Positions 19,199-27,954 of a stretch of DNA of 64,000 bases are shown here, in pieces (the stretch's first letter is position 1; each line of letters opens with the position of its first letter). The notes beneath the pieces were generated by a model that saw only the letters and a program-made list of their open reading frames with translations, was not told the origin of the DNA and made no database searches. Source of the stretch: an uncultured Paracoccus sp. (GTDB taxonomy: Bacteria; Pseudomonadota; Alphaproteobacteria; Rhodobacterales; Rhodobacteraceae). Made by a program: the position numbers and the translations under genes. The stretch lies in contig NZ_CANMEH010000001.1 of assembly GCF_947496875.1 (NCBI RefSeq), positions 413,770 through 477,769 on the forward strand, written 5' to 3'.

Positions 19199-19999
19199 TC
19201 ACGTCCCTAAAAACTTTGGCGTCCGCTTCTCAAGAAGGGAGTCTACAGCTTCTCGCTGGTCTCGGGTGTGCTGCACGATGGCCTGGAAACTCGCGGCAAG
19301 ATCCAGCGCCGCTTCAAGAGGCAGCGTAGGCGATTGTCGCAACAGCCGCTTGTTGAGTCTGATGCTCTGCGGCGCGAATGCAGTGATACTGTTTGCCAGC
19401 CGCATCGCTGTCGGTATCAGATCATCAGGCTCGGTGACATGCGTGACAAGTCCCCAAGAAAGCGCCTCTTGCGCGTCAAGCGTGCGACACGTCATCGCCA
19501 GCTCGATTGCCCTCGCGTAGCCGATCACACGTGGAAGATACCACGCCCCACCGTCGCCAGACACAAGACCGACGCGCAGAAAGCTTTCAGCGAATCGCGC
19601 CGACGTCGACGCGACACGAATGTCACACATCGCGGCGAGATCCATGCCTGCGCCGATTGCATGCCCGTTCACGGCGGCAACCACCGGAACGTCGAGCCCT
19701 GCAAACAGGCGCGGCAGTTGCTGAATATGCCTGCGATAGGCTTCCTGCATCTCCAGTGGAGATCCCCTGAACATCGGATGGTCGCCATCCCGCATCTCCT
19801 TCACGTTGCCGCCCGAGCTGAAGGCATCTCCCTTGCCAGTCAGCACGATGCAGCCAAGATCCGCGTCGTCGTTAGCGCCTTCGAGAAACGCCACAAGGGC
19901 GCCGATCACGTCGCCGGAAAGCGCGTTGCGTGTATCCGGGCGATTGAGGACCAGGTGCGCGATCGCGCCGTCGCGCTCTATCTGAACGGCGTCATTCAT
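19199..19999 (-). CDS. Enoyl-CoA hydratase/isomerase family protein
   Basis: This 266-residue crotonase-fold enzyme would hydrate or isomerise an acyl-CoA. Family features are LVLNRPDTRNALSGDVI near residue 17, the oxyanion-hole segment GKGDAFSSGGNVKEM near residue 60, AVNGHAIGAGMDLA near 105 and RVGLVSGDGGAWYLPR near 135. The ATG at 19999 overlaps the stop of the upstream acyl-CoA dehydrogenase gene (ATGA), so the upstream in-frame extension to 20119 is rejected. It is the last gene of a three-gene minus-strand set with two acyl-CoA dehydrogenases, giving a dehydrogenation-hydration pair for a CoA-activated acid. Confidence 0.9.
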   Translation of the reverse strand: MNDAVQIERDGAIAHLVLNRPDTRNALSGDVIGALVAFLEGANDDADLGCIVLTGKGDAFSSGGNVKEMRDGDHPMFRGSPLEMQEAYRRHIQQLPRLFAGLDVPVVAAVNGHAIGAGMDLAAMCDIRVASTSARFAESFLRVGLVSGDGGAWYLPRVIGYARAIELAMTCRTLDAQEALSWGLVTHVTEPDDLIPTAMRLANSITAFAPQSIRLNKRLLRQSPTLPLEAALDLAASFQAIVQHTRDQREAVDSLLEKRTPKFLGT

Positions 20000-20883
20000 G
20001 CGATAATCCTCGCTTCGTCGGTTAGATAAGGCCAGAGACCCTTGGATTCGGAGCAAGCGGCGCGCCCAAGCGAAAGATTGCAGGCAGCTTGCCGGCCCCA
20101 TTCGTCGCGCCATGCCCAAAGGCTGCGCGTGTAACGCTGCAGTTCGTGCTCCTGAGTGAATCCAATGGCGCCGAAAACCTGGTGGGATGTAGCGGCGATG
20201 ACCGTCGCGGCGACCCCGGCCTGCGCCTTGGCGGACAGCCGGAGCAGTTCACTGCCGCGGCCTTCATCCTCGGCCTCCAGCGCGGCAGCCAGAGCGGCTT
20301 CGGTCACGGCAAGCTCGCTCCCCGCTTCTGCGAGTGCGTGCTGAGTGGCTTGGAATTTCGCAAGAGGCCGGCCGAACTGCACGCGCGTGCGCGCATAGTC
20401 GGCCGTAATCTCTACGACCTTCGCCATCGCCCCGGTCATCAAGGCCGTGTGCAGAAGCATCCCTTTAGCCGCGATATGCCTGGGGATGGGGATGTTCTGC
20501 CCACGGACAGAAAGGACTGGCATCCGCGGTTGTGACGTCTTGTCGGCCTCCGGCGAGTAATCTGGAGTTGGATGAACAAGAGCGACGTCACTGTCCAGGC
20601 CGAGGCCCAGTTCCGTTCGCAATACGGGCGTCAAAAGCATTTCGACGATTGGTACCGGAGCGGCGTGCCAGCCGCAGCGCCAAGCAACGGTGGCGGCCTC
20701 TGTCATGCGGCAGCCGAAGCCGCCCTTTTCTTCGGGAGCCAGCACCAAGTGCAGCCCTGCTTGGGCCATCTCCGCGCGCAATTCGTCCGGAAGGCTTGGC
20801 GCCTCAGACGCTGCCGGATGGGACAGCCGCCCACTTAGCAGACGTGTCAGCATGTCGTCCAACATTCGTGCAACCTGGCTCAT
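19996..20883 (-). CDS. Acyl-CoA dehydrogenase, short partner subunit
   Basis: This 295-residue protein is about 90 residues shorter than a usual acyl-CoA dehydrogenase. The C-terminal four-helix domain is recognisable (RTRVQFGRPLAKFQATQHALAE and HQVFGAIGFTQEHELQRYTRSL), while the N-terminal and middle parts are compressed. Short members next to a full-length paralogue often form heteromeric alpha2beta2 enzymes, as known for steroid side-chain dehydrogenases. That fits the 4-base overlap with the 389-residue gene upstream. Function is therefore inferred as half of a two-subunit dehydrogenase. Confidence 0.8.
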   Translation of the reverse strand: MSQVARMLDDMLTRLLSGRLSHPAASEAPSLPDELRAEMAQAGLHLVLAPEEKGGFGCRMTEAATVAWRCGWHAAPVPIVEMLLTPVLRTELGLGLDSDVALVHPTPDYSPEADKTSQPRMPVLSVRGQNIPIPRHIAAKGMLLHTALMTGAMAKVVEITADYARTRVQFGRPLAKFQATQHALAEAGSELAVTEAALAAALEAEDEGRGSELLRLSAKAQAGVAATVIAATSHQVFGAIGFTQEHELQRYTRSLWAWRDEWGRQAACNLSLGRAACSESKGLWPYLTDEARIIA

Positions 20884-22049
20884 CGCAGCCCCATCTCCTT
20901 TGCTACGATACCCTTGAGGATTTCGCGCGTGCCGCCCCGCAAGCTGAAGCTGGGCGCGCTGAGGATCGCCGTCGCCAACGCCCCCTGCGTGGGCTCCCCC
21001 GCTTCGAAGACATTGATGTCAAGAATGCGACGCGCGACCTCAGGGATCTCCTGCTCAAGCGCCGTTCCAAGATCCTTCATGATCGGGGCCAATGCGCCAA
21101 CGGCTTGGCCTGAAGAGATACGCCTGTTGATCAACAGCGAAAGCTGCCGGATCGCCGTCAGCCGCCCTACAAGACGGCCGATTTCGGACGCGCCCAGCCG
21201 ATCGGGATTTTCGCCCACCAGTTTCGTCATCACTGACAGCAGGCCGAAGGTGGACAGGAACCGGTCAGGGCCACTGCGCTCGAAGGCGAGTTCCTCGTTT
21301 ACCAGTTGCCAGCCCTGGCCCTCGGTCCCTAACAGGTGATCAATCGGAACGAAGGCGCCGTCGAAGGTGATCTCGTTAAGCTCCTCCTCTCCACGCATGT
21401 CACGTATCGGACGCACAGAGATGCCGTCGGTTTGCATAGGTATGACAAGCTGCGACAGTCCGGCATATCGATTGTCATCATCGCGCGGCGACGTGCGGCA
21501 CAGCGCAATGATGTAATCCGCGTGCTGGGCGTTCGTGGTCCACACCTTCCGGCCATGGACTCTGTATCCTCCGTCTACCCTGACTGCGCGGGTGCGAATT
21601 GAGGACAGATCCGAACCGCTGTCCGGTTCGCTCATGCCGATGCCAATAGTGCATTCGCCCGATGCGATACGCGGCAAGATGGCGCGCTTGATTGCGTCGG
21701 TTCCGTTTCGCATGATTTGTGGCCCGCTCTGCCGGTCGGCGATCCAGTGCGCGCCCTGTGGGGCACCCGCGGCAAGAAGCTCCTCACAAACCACGTAGCG
21801 TTCGAATGCGGACCGCTCATGACCGCCGAATTCGCGAGGCCAGGTCATTGCAATATAGCCAGCTTCCGCGCAGCTGCGCGAGAACTCGCGGCTGAACGTC
21901 GTCCAGGTCTGCCGCCCGGGGAGGATCGTGCCGCGCGCGATCTGGTCGGCGATGAAGGCGCGCACCTCGGTGCGCAGGGTCGCTTCGTCGATGAGGGGGC
22001 GCGACGTTTCCTCATCGGCGAAGCGTGGGAAAAGATGGGGAAGACTCAT
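20880..22049 (-). CDS. Acyl-CoA dehydrogenase, full-length subunit
   Basis: This 389-residue FAD enzyme should introduce an alpha,beta double bond into an acyl-CoA. The AMTWPREFGGHERSAFER segment, the IGIGMSEPDSGSDLSSI flavin-binding region near residue 135 and the VHGRKVWTTNAQHADY strand near 170 are typical. The C-terminus reads SLRGGTREILKGIVAKE, with Arg in the place where medium-chain enzymes have the catalytic Glu. The base may instead come from the FERSG segment, as in isovaleryl-type or ChsE-like enzymes (inference). It is the first gene of the set and couples to the short paralogue by ATGA. Confidence 0.87.
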   Translation of the reverse strand: MSLPHLFPRFADEETSRPLIDEATLRTEVRAFIADQIARGTILPGRQTWTTFSREFSRSCAEAGYIAMTWPREFGGHERSAFERYVVCEELLAAGAPQGAHWIADRQSGPQIMRNGTDAIKRAILPRIASGECTIGIGMSEPDSGSDLSSIRTRAVRVDGGYRVHGRKVWTTNAQHADYIIALCRTSPRDDDNRYAGLSQLVIPMQTDGISVRPIRDMRGEEELNEITFDGAFVPIDHLLGTEGQGWQLVNEELAFERSGPDRFLSTFGLLSVMTKLVGENPDRLGASEIGRLVGRLTAIRQLSLLINRRISSGQAVGALAPIMKDLGTALEQEIPEVARRILDINVFEAGEPTQGALATAILSAPSFSLRGGTREILKGIVAKEMGLR

Positions 22050-22124
22050 TGGCGCGGGCCGGCGTCTGCGACTGAACGGTTCCTCATGATCTCTTTCCTT
22101 TCTGGCTCGATTTCCGTCCGGCTC

Positions 22125-22898
22125 TCAGTCGACGAGGCGACGCAGATTCGGCACCTGCTTTCTGAAGTAGTCCTCCCCGCAGTGGCGGGTGATCGCACGA
22201 TGGATTTCGGCCGCGGTTTCGTCCATTCGTCTCTCGATGCGGAACAGTGGCCCCGCCACGGTGACCGAGAAGATCCGGCCGCTAAAAGCAAGCGGCACAG
22301 ACACTCCACCGAGGTCAGGGCTGTAGGCAGAGGCGCTGCGGAACCATCCTCGTCGCAGCGAGGCGGAGATGCTCTGCTCGACCTCCTCCACGCTCATCGG
22401 GGTGCCCTCGCCGAATCTCTCGAACACGGCCTTGCGCAGGATCGCCGTCTTTTGGGCGGCGGTCATCTGGCTCATGATCGCTTGGCCCGAGGCTGTGGCG
22501 TGGATCGGAACGCGTCTTCCCGGCTCGGCGGTATAGCGCACGGCGTGCGCTGACTGGATCACCGAAAGCAGGACGGCCTGTTGACCGCTTGGCGCGGCGA
22601 TCCAGACCGTCTCGCCGATGGCGTCTGCGAGATCGCGAATCAGCGCAAGCGCCGCTTTCGGCAACGGCTCGGCGGCCGCCACGTCCTGGGCAAGCGCCAG
22701 CCAGCGGCTGGTAGGATAATAGCCGCCGCGCGGCTTCGGCTCGTACAGAAAGCCGCGCTCCACCAGCGTCTGGATCAGGTTGAACGTGCTGGACCGGGGC
22801 CAGCCGAAATGTGCCGACAGATCCGCGAGGCTCGCCGTCTTCTGCTCGCGAGCGAAATACTCCAGCAGATCGAGGACGTTGGCGGCCTGCTTCACCAA
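22125..22898 (-). CDS. IclR family transcriptional regulator
   Basis: This regulator has a winged helix-turn-helix (ASLADLSAHFGWPRSSTFNLIQTLVERGFL) and an IclR ligand domain with RVPIHATASGQAIMSQM and a C-terminal VAGPLFRIERRM segment. A TTG start at 22898 is preferred because AGGAG (22908-22912) lies 9 bases upstream and the protein then begins KQAANVLDLLEYF, the usual family N-terminus; GTG 22895 is equally possible. An upstream ATG at 23003 would add 35 atypical residues. It lies between the minus-strand acyl-CoA genes and the plus-strand CoA operon. The divergent promoter carries palindromes (22991-23004 and 23025-23048) that are its likely targets. Confidence 0.86.
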   Translation of the reverse strand: MVKQAANVLDLLEYFAREQKTASLADLSAHFGWPRSSTFNLIQTLVERGFLYEPKPRGGYYPTSRWLALAQDVAAAEPLPKAALALIRDLADAIGETVWIAAPSGQQAVLLSVIQSAHAVRYTAEPGRRVPIHATASGQAIMSQMTAAQKTAILRKAVFERFGEGTPMSVEEVEQSISASLRRGWFRSASAYSPDLGGVSVPLAFSGRIFSVTVAGPLFRIERRMDETAAEIHRAITRHCGEDYFRKQVPNLRRLVD

Positions 22899-22979
22899 AA
22901 TTGGCCACTCCTGACGAAAGCATGGTCCATGTAGGTGGACATCCAATACCTGCCTTCCACGGTTCGCCGCTATTTGTAG

Positions 22980-23048
22980 TTGACACATGCCATGTTCGGA
23001 CATGTATGTTCAAGGGGGGAGATATTAAGTCTCTATATATGGACTTAA
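22980..23048 (+). promoter_or_regulatory. Promoter with two palindromes ahead of the CoA operon
   Basis: TTGACA (22980-22985) and TATGTT (23005-23010) form a plausible promoter with a 19-base spacer. The palindrome CATGT-tcgg-ACATG (22991-23004) lies inside that spacer. A second, TTAAGTC-N10-GACTTAA (23025-23048), is just downstream and 31 bases before the CaiB start. Their position fits repression by the divergent IclR protein. Confidence 0.5.
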
Positions 23049-23079
23049 GCATTTATTGCTTTGAGCAGGAGGAAACGCT

Positions 23080-24300
23080 TTGGGACCCCTTTCGGGCTTG
23101 CGCATCATCGACATGTCTTCGGTGCTGATGGGACCTTACGCGACCCAGATGCTGGGAGACTTCGGCGCCGACGTGATCAAGGTCGAGGCGCCGGACGGCG
23201 ATCTGGTCCGCCAGATCGGCCCCGGACGCCACGCCGACATGGGGCCGCTGTTTCTCAACGCCAACCGCTCTAAGCGCTCGATCACGCTCGACCTCAAGCG
23301 GCCCGAATGCCGCGATGCACTGCTACGCCTGTGCGAAGGGGCGGACGTCCTCGTCTACAACGTGCGGCCCAAGGCGATGGCGCGGCTGGGCCTCTCCTAC
23401 GAGGCGGTCGCGGCCGTCAATCCGGGCATCATCTACGCCGGCATGTTCGGCTATTCGCAGCACGGCCCATACGCCGACCGGCCAGCCTATGACGACCTAA
23501 TCCAGGGCGCCTCCACGATCCCCTACCTGTTCTCGCGGGTGAACGAGGGCAAGCCGCGCTACGTGCCCTCAGCTGTCGCGGACCGGGTCGTCGGGCTGGT
23601 CGCGGCCAGCGCCATCCTCGCCTCGGTTGTCGAGCGGAACAGTAGTGGCAAGGGTCAGCGGGTGGACATCCCAATGTTCGAGACGATGGTCTCGTTCGTC
23701 TTGGGCGACCACATGGGCGGTCTGACATTCGAGCCGCCGCTCGACCACGGCGGTTATGCCCGCCAGCTGTCCGCCGACCGTCGTCCCTACCAGACCAAGG
23801 ACGGGCATATCTGCGCGCTCATCTACAATGATGGCCACTGGCGACGCTTCTTCGCGGCCATCGGCCGCCCCGACATGCCGCAGGCCGATCCCCGCTATCG
23901 AGATTTCGTCTCGCGCATGGCCCACATCAACGAGGTCTATAGCGAACTTGCCCAAATCTTCCTGACCCGAACCACGGCCCAGTGGATGGAGCTTCTGGAG
24001 AAGGCCGACGTTCCGGCCATGCCGATGTATGACTTCGAGGGCGTGCTGAACGACCCGCATCTGGCCGCGACTGAGTTTTTCCGCACCGTCGAGCATCCCA
24101 GCGAGGGCACCATCCGCCAGATGGACGTGCCCGCCCAATGGTCGCGGACGCCCGCGGTGCCGGAACGACTGGCCCCGCGTCAGGGCGAGCATGGCGCCGA
24201 GATTTTGCGTGAGGCCGGCTTCTCGGACGAGGAGATCGCGGCACTTGGCGGGATGGAACCGAGCAAAGGCGCCGCGGCGCAAGCCGCCGCAGTGGTTTGA
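23080..24300 (+). CDS. CaiB/BaiF family (class III) CoA-transferase
   Basis: This 406-residue class III CoA-transferase moves CoA between carboxylic acids through an aspartyl-CoA intermediate. The N-terminal GLRIIDMSSVLMGPYATQMLGDFGAD and the KVEAPDGDLVRQIGP stretch are family hallmarks. NANRSKRSITLDLKRPE and the EGADVLVYNVRPKAMARLGL region also fit, and an Asp near residue 160 (PAYDDLIQGAS) is the likely nucleophile. The TTG start is supported by AGGAGG 8 bases upstream. It is the first gene of the plus-strand CoA operon and would activate the acid fed to the dehydrogenase or lyase genes after it. Confidence 0.87.
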   Translation: MGPLSGLRIIDMSSVLMGPYATQMLGDFGADVIKVEAPDGDLVRQIGPGRHADMGPLFLNANRSKRSITLDLKRPECRDALLRLCEGADVLVYNVRPKAMARLGLSYEAVAAVNPGIIYAGMFGYSQHGPYADRPAYDDLIQGASTIPYLFSRVNEGKPRYVPSAVADRVVGLVAASAILASVVERNSSGKGQRVDIPMFETMVSFVLGDHMGGLTFEPPLDHGGYARQLSADRRPYQTKDGHICALIYNDGHWRRFFAAIGRPDMPQADPRYRDFVSRMAHINEVYSELAQIFLTRTTAQWMELLEKADVPAMPMYDFEGVLNDPHLAATEFFRTVEHPSEGTIRQMDVPAQWSRTPAVPERLAPRQGEHGAEILREAGFSDEEIAALGGMEPSKGAAAQAAAVV

Positions 24301-24313
24301 GAGGATAACCGGA

Positions 24314-25480
24314 ATGAATTTCGATCTGACCGAAGAGCAGGAAGCAATCCGCGACGCTGTCGCCGCCATCTGCGCGCGTTTCGATGACGACTACTGGCTG
24401 ACCCGCGACCGCGATGGCGGTTTCCCGCACGACTTCTACGAGGCGCTGGCGCGGGAGGGCTGGCTGGGCATCTGCACACCCGAGGAGCATGGCGGCTCGG
24501 GCCTCGGCATCACCGAGGCCGCGCTGGTGATGCGCACCATCTCAGAATCCGGTGCGGGCATGACTGGCGCCTCTGCCGTCCACATCAACATATTCGGGCT
24601 GAACCCCGTCGCCGTCTTCGGGAACGAGGAACAGAAGGCCCGCATGCTGCGGCCGATGGCCGAAGGGCGCGAGAAGGCCTGCTTTGCCGTCACCGAGCCC
24701 AACACCGGCCTGAACACGACGCAGCTGAAGCTGCGGGCGGTGAAGACGGGCGACCGCTACGTCGTCAACGGCCAGAAGGTGTGGATTTCGACCGCGCAGG
24801 AAGCAGATCGCGTCCTGCTGCTGGCGCGCACCACGCCGCTGGAAGAGGTGGAAAAGCCTGCGCGCGGTCTCAGCCTCTTCTACACCCGCTTCGACCGCGA
24901 GCAGATCCGGGTGCGGGAAATCGACAAGATGGGCCGCAAGGCTGTTGATTCAAATGAGCTTTTCTTCGACGACTTCGAGATCCCCGAAGCCGATCTCATC
25001 GGCGAGGAAGGGCGCGGCTTCGAATACATCCTGCACGGGATGAACCCGGAACGGGTGCTGATCGCGGCCGAGGCCGTGGGGCTGGGCATGCTCGCGGTGC
25101 AGCGAGCGGCGAAATACGCGAAAGAGCGGATCGTGTTCAACCGGCCCATCGGCCAGAACCAGGCGATCCAGCACCCGCTGGCGAAGTGCTGGGCCGAGCT
25201 TGAGGCCGCCTGGATGATGGTGATGGCCGCCGCCTCACAATACGATCGGGGCCTGCCCTGCGGGGCCGCCGCCAACGCGGCCAAGTATCTGGCCGGCGAG
25301 GCGGGGTTCAGGGCCTGCGAGACGGCCGTCATGGCCCATGGCGGCTTCGGCTACGCCAAGGAATACCACGTCGAGCGTTATCTGCGGGAGGTGTTCATTC
25401 CCCGAATCGCGCCGATCAGCCCGCAGCTCTGCCTGTCCTACCTGGCCGAACGCGTCCTCGGGCTGCCGAAATCCTACTGA
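24314..25480 (+). CDS. Acyl-CoA dehydrogenase
   Basis: This 388-residue FAD-dependent enzyme starts at ATG 24314 behind GAGG. It shows the NFDLTEEQEAIRDAV N-terminus, CFAVTEPNTGLNTTQL near 125, VNGQKVWISTAQEADR near 150 and the C-terminal GGFGYAKEYHVERYLRE helix. The usual catalytic Glu motif (YEGT) at the C-terminus is absent; the protein ends VFIPRIAPISPQLCLSY, so the base must lie elsewhere or the reaction differs. A dehydrogenase of this general type also sits in the Pseudomonas itaconate gene cluster as I recall it, which the rest of this operon resembles. Confidence 0.86.
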   Translation: MNFDLTEEQEAIRDAVAAICARFDDDYWLTRDRDGGFPHDFYEALAREGWLGICTPEEHGGSGLGITEAALVMRTISESGAGMTGASAVHINIFGLNPVAVFGNEEQKARMLRPMAEGREKACFAVTEPNTGLNTTQLKLRAVKTGDRYVVNGQKVWISTAQEADRVLLLARTTPLEEVEKPARGLSLFYTRFDREQIRVREIDKMGRKAVDSNELFFDDFEIPEADLIGEEGRGFEYILHGMNPERVLIAAEAVGLGMLAVQRAAKYAKERIVFNRPIGQNQAIQHPLAKCWAELEAAWMMVMAAASQYDRGLPCGAAANAAKYLAGEAGFRACETAVMAHGGFGYAKEYHVERYLREVFIPRIAPISPQLCLSYLAERVLGLPKSY

Positions 25481-25511
25481 CCGCGCGACAGCCTTAGGGA
25501 GGGACCCGCCG

Positions 25512-26786
25512 ATGTCGAAGCTGCCGAAGCCCGTCACGGCCGCTGCCGCCGACCTGTCCAGCTGGCTGCGGGACGGGGACCGGGTACTTGTCGGCCAGGG
25601 GACCGGCGAGCCGGCCACACTGACGCGCCTGCTGGGCGAGGCGGCGCGGGAGCGCAGCGATCTGACCGCCATCATCGGGGCGACGCTGGGCGAGCTGCCG
25701 GGGGCCGCGAATGGGCTGCGCTTTGAAAGCTACGGCGCGATGGGAACGGCGACGCGGCTGCCCGAAGCATCCCTGACGGTGGTTCCCCTGCACTATGCGC
25801 AGTTCGTCGCGCGCATCGGCGATGGCCGCATGCCCTGCGACGTCGTTCTGATCCAGCTTTCGACGCCTGACGAGCGCGGCCACGCCTATCTTGGCATGGG
25901 AGACCTGCACCTGATCGACGCGGCCCGTCGCGCCCGGGTGGTGATCGCGGAGATCAACCCGCATACGCCGCGCACGCCCGGCACCCTCTGGCCCAGCGAC
26001 GTGCCGGTCCATCTGGCGGTCGATGCCCAGGCCGCGCCGCTCGCCCCCACTGCGAGCGAGGCCAGCAAAGCGGACCGGGATATCGCTGGCCATGTCGCGA
26101 GCCTTGTCCCCGACAGAGCCGTGATCCAGCTGGGCATCGGCCGACTGCCGAACACGATCGCCGAGGCGCTGCGGGACCACCGCGACCTCGGCCTGCACTC
26201 AGGCGTCCTGACCGATGGAGGCGCGGCGCTCATCAGGGCCGGCGCGCTAACCAACGCCGCCAAGGAGATCGACGCGGGCGTTTCGGTAGCCGGCGTCATT
26301 ATCGGGGGACCCGTGCTTCTCGACCACGTGCGACAGGACCCCGCCATCGAAATTCGCCCGACTGCGCACACCCATTCCACCGCGGCCATCGCGAGGCTCT
26401 CGCGCTTCGTCGCCATCAACTCGGCGATCGAGGTCGATCTCACCGGCCAGATCAACGCCGAATCCGCAGCCGGTCGCCGGACCGGCGGAACGGGCGGGCA
26501 GGTGGACGTCACCCGCGGCGCGCAATGCTCGCCCGGGGGCAGGGCGGTCGTCGCGCTGCCGTCAACGGCGCGTCGGGGATCGATCTCGCGGATCGTGCCG
26601 CGCGCCTCCAGCGTCACGGTCGCGCGGGCCGACGCCGACACGATCGTCACCGAATGGGGCGTGGCCGAGCTTGCCGGCCACCCCGTGGACGAGCGCGCGC
26701 GGCGGATGATCGAGATCGCCGAGCCCCGATTCCGCGAGGAGTTGTCGCGTTACTGGCATGACGAGGGGAGGCATCGTCATGGCTGA
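25512..26786 (+). CDS. Acetyl-CoA hydrolase/4-hydroxybutyrate CoA-transferase family protein
   Basis: This 424-residue class I-type CoA-transferase belongs to the family that includes succinyl-CoA:acetate and 4-hydroxybutyrate CoA-transferases, and RipA, the itaconate CoA-transferase of Yersinia. Family features are GDRVLVGQGTGEPATLTRLL, the QLGIGRLPNTIAEALRDHRDLGLHSGVLTDGG segment near residues 200-230, and GTGGQVDVTRGAQCSPGGRAVVALPSTA near 320-350. The catalytic Glu is expected in the NSAIEVDLTGQINAE stretch. ATG 25512 was chosen over upstream frames because it follows GGGAGG. Placed between an acyl-CoA dehydrogenase and a CaiB gene, it may activate a dicarboxylate. Confidence 0.86.
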   Translation: MSKLPKPVTAAAADLSSWLRDGDRVLVGQGTGEPATLTRLLGEAARERSDLTAIIGATLGELPGAANGLRFESYGAMGTATRLPEASLTVVPLHYAQFVARIGDGRMPCDVVLIQLSTPDERGHAYLGMGDLHLIDAARRARVVIAEINPHTPRTPGTLWPSDVPVHLAVDAQAAPLAPTASEASKADRDIAGHVASLVPDRAVIQLGIGRLPNTIAEALRDHRDLGLHSGVLTDGGAALIRAGALTNAAKEIDAGVSVAGVIIGGPVLLDHVRQDPAIEIRPTAHTHSTAAIARLSRFVAINSAIEVDLTGQINAESAAGRRTGGTGGQVDVTRGAQCSPGGRAVVALPSTARRGSISRIVPRASSVTVARADADTIVTEWGVAELAGHPVDERARRMIEIAEPRFREELSRYWHDEGRHRHG

Positions 26787-27954
26787 GGGTGGTCCGCTGC
26801 GCGGCATCAGGATCGTTGAGATGGTCGGCATTGGCCCGGCGCCCTTTGCCGCCATGATCCTTGCCGACCTGGGGGCAGAGGTCATCCGCATCGACCGCCC
26901 GACCCCATCCGGGAACGGCATCCCACGGCCGCCGCGCTTTGACCTCGTGGCGCGGGGCCGCCGGGCGGTGACGCTGGACCTAAAGCGCCCCGAAGCGGTC
27001 GCCTGCGCCCTCGATCTGGTGGCCGCGGCCGACGGGCTGATCGAGGGCTTTCGCCCGGGTGTGATGGAGCGGCTGGGCTTGGGGCCGGAGCCCTGCCGGG
27101 TCCGGAACCCGCGGCTGGTCTATGGCCGGCTCACCGGCTGGGGTCAGGACGGGCCGCTGGCCCTGCGCGCCGGGCACGACCTCAACTATCTGGCGCTCAC
27201 CGGCGTTCTCGACATGATCGGGCGCGCGGGCGAACCTCCGGTGCCGCCGCTGAACCTCGTCGCCGATTATGCGGGCGGCAGCCTGATGCTGGTGGCGGGG
27301 TTGCTCGCCGCGCTGGTGCGGGCGCAGCGCACCGGCGAGGGGCAGGTGGTCGATGCCGCGATGGTCGATGGCGTCGCGCTGCTTGCGACGGCGATGACTG
27401 GACTGCACGCTTCGGGCCTTCACAACGGGCCGCGTGGCACGAACCTGCTGGACGGCGGGGCACCGTTTTATGATGTTTATCGCTGCGCGGACGGGGAATA
27501 CCTCTCGGTCGCGCCGATCGAGGTGAAGTTCCGCGCAATTTTCCTGAAGGGACTTGGGTTCGATCCGGCCAGCTTCCCGGACATGAACGACCAGGCCTCG
27601 TGGCCACAAGCGCGGCACCTCATCGGCGCGCGCTTGGCCGAGCGGCCCCGCGACGAGTGGTGCGCCCTATTTGACGGGCAGGACGCCTGTGTTGCGCCAG
27701 TACTGAGCCCGCGAGAGGCGCCTGATCACCCTCACAACGCAGCCCGTCGCACGCATGTACTGATCGACGGAATCGTGCAGCCAGCACCGGCGCCGCGCTT
27801 CGCAATGACGCCGACGCAACTGCCACTGCCTCCCGAAAACGATCCCGGCGCTGATGGAGTCGAGATTCTCGAAGATTGGGGCATCGCCACCGCACAGATC
27901 AAGAAACTGATCGACACCGGCGCACTCGGCCCGGCGGTAAAAGGAGAAGGTTAA
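26779..27954 (+). CDS. CaiB/BaiF family (class III) CoA-transferase
   Basis: This 391-residue protein is the second class III CoA-transferase of the operon. It begins GPLRGIRIVEMVGIGPAPFAAMILADLGAEVIRID, the variant seen in the alpha-methylacyl-CoA racemase-like subgroup (xGIGPAPxxAMxLADLGAD), and has TLDLKRPEA near residue 65 and the GHDLNYLALTGVLDMIGRAGEPP region near 140, where the Asp after GH is the catalytic residue. It could act as a CoA-transferase or a racemase/epimerase. ATG 26779 lies behind GGGGAGG and overlaps the previous gene by 8 bases. The MaoC gene begins immediately after its stop. Confidence 0.85.
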   Translation: MAEGGPLRGIRIVEMVGIGPAPFAAMILADLGAEVIRIDRPTPSGNGIPRPPRFDLVARGRRAVTLDLKRPEAVACALDLVAAADGLIEGFRPGVMERLGLGPEPCRVRNPRLVYGRLTGWGQDGPLALRAGHDLNYLALTGVLDMIGRAGEPPVPPLNLVADYAGGSLMLVAGLLAALVRAQRTGEGQVVDAAMVDGVALLATAMTGLHASGLHNGPRGTNLLDGGAPFYDVYRCADGEYLSVAPIEVKFRAIFLKGLGFDPASFPDMNDQASWPQARHLIGARLAERPRDEWCALFDGQDACVAPVLSPREAPDHPHNAARRTHVLIDGIVQPAPAPRFAMTPTQLPLPPENDPGADGVEILEDWGIATAQIKKLIDTGALGPAVKGEG

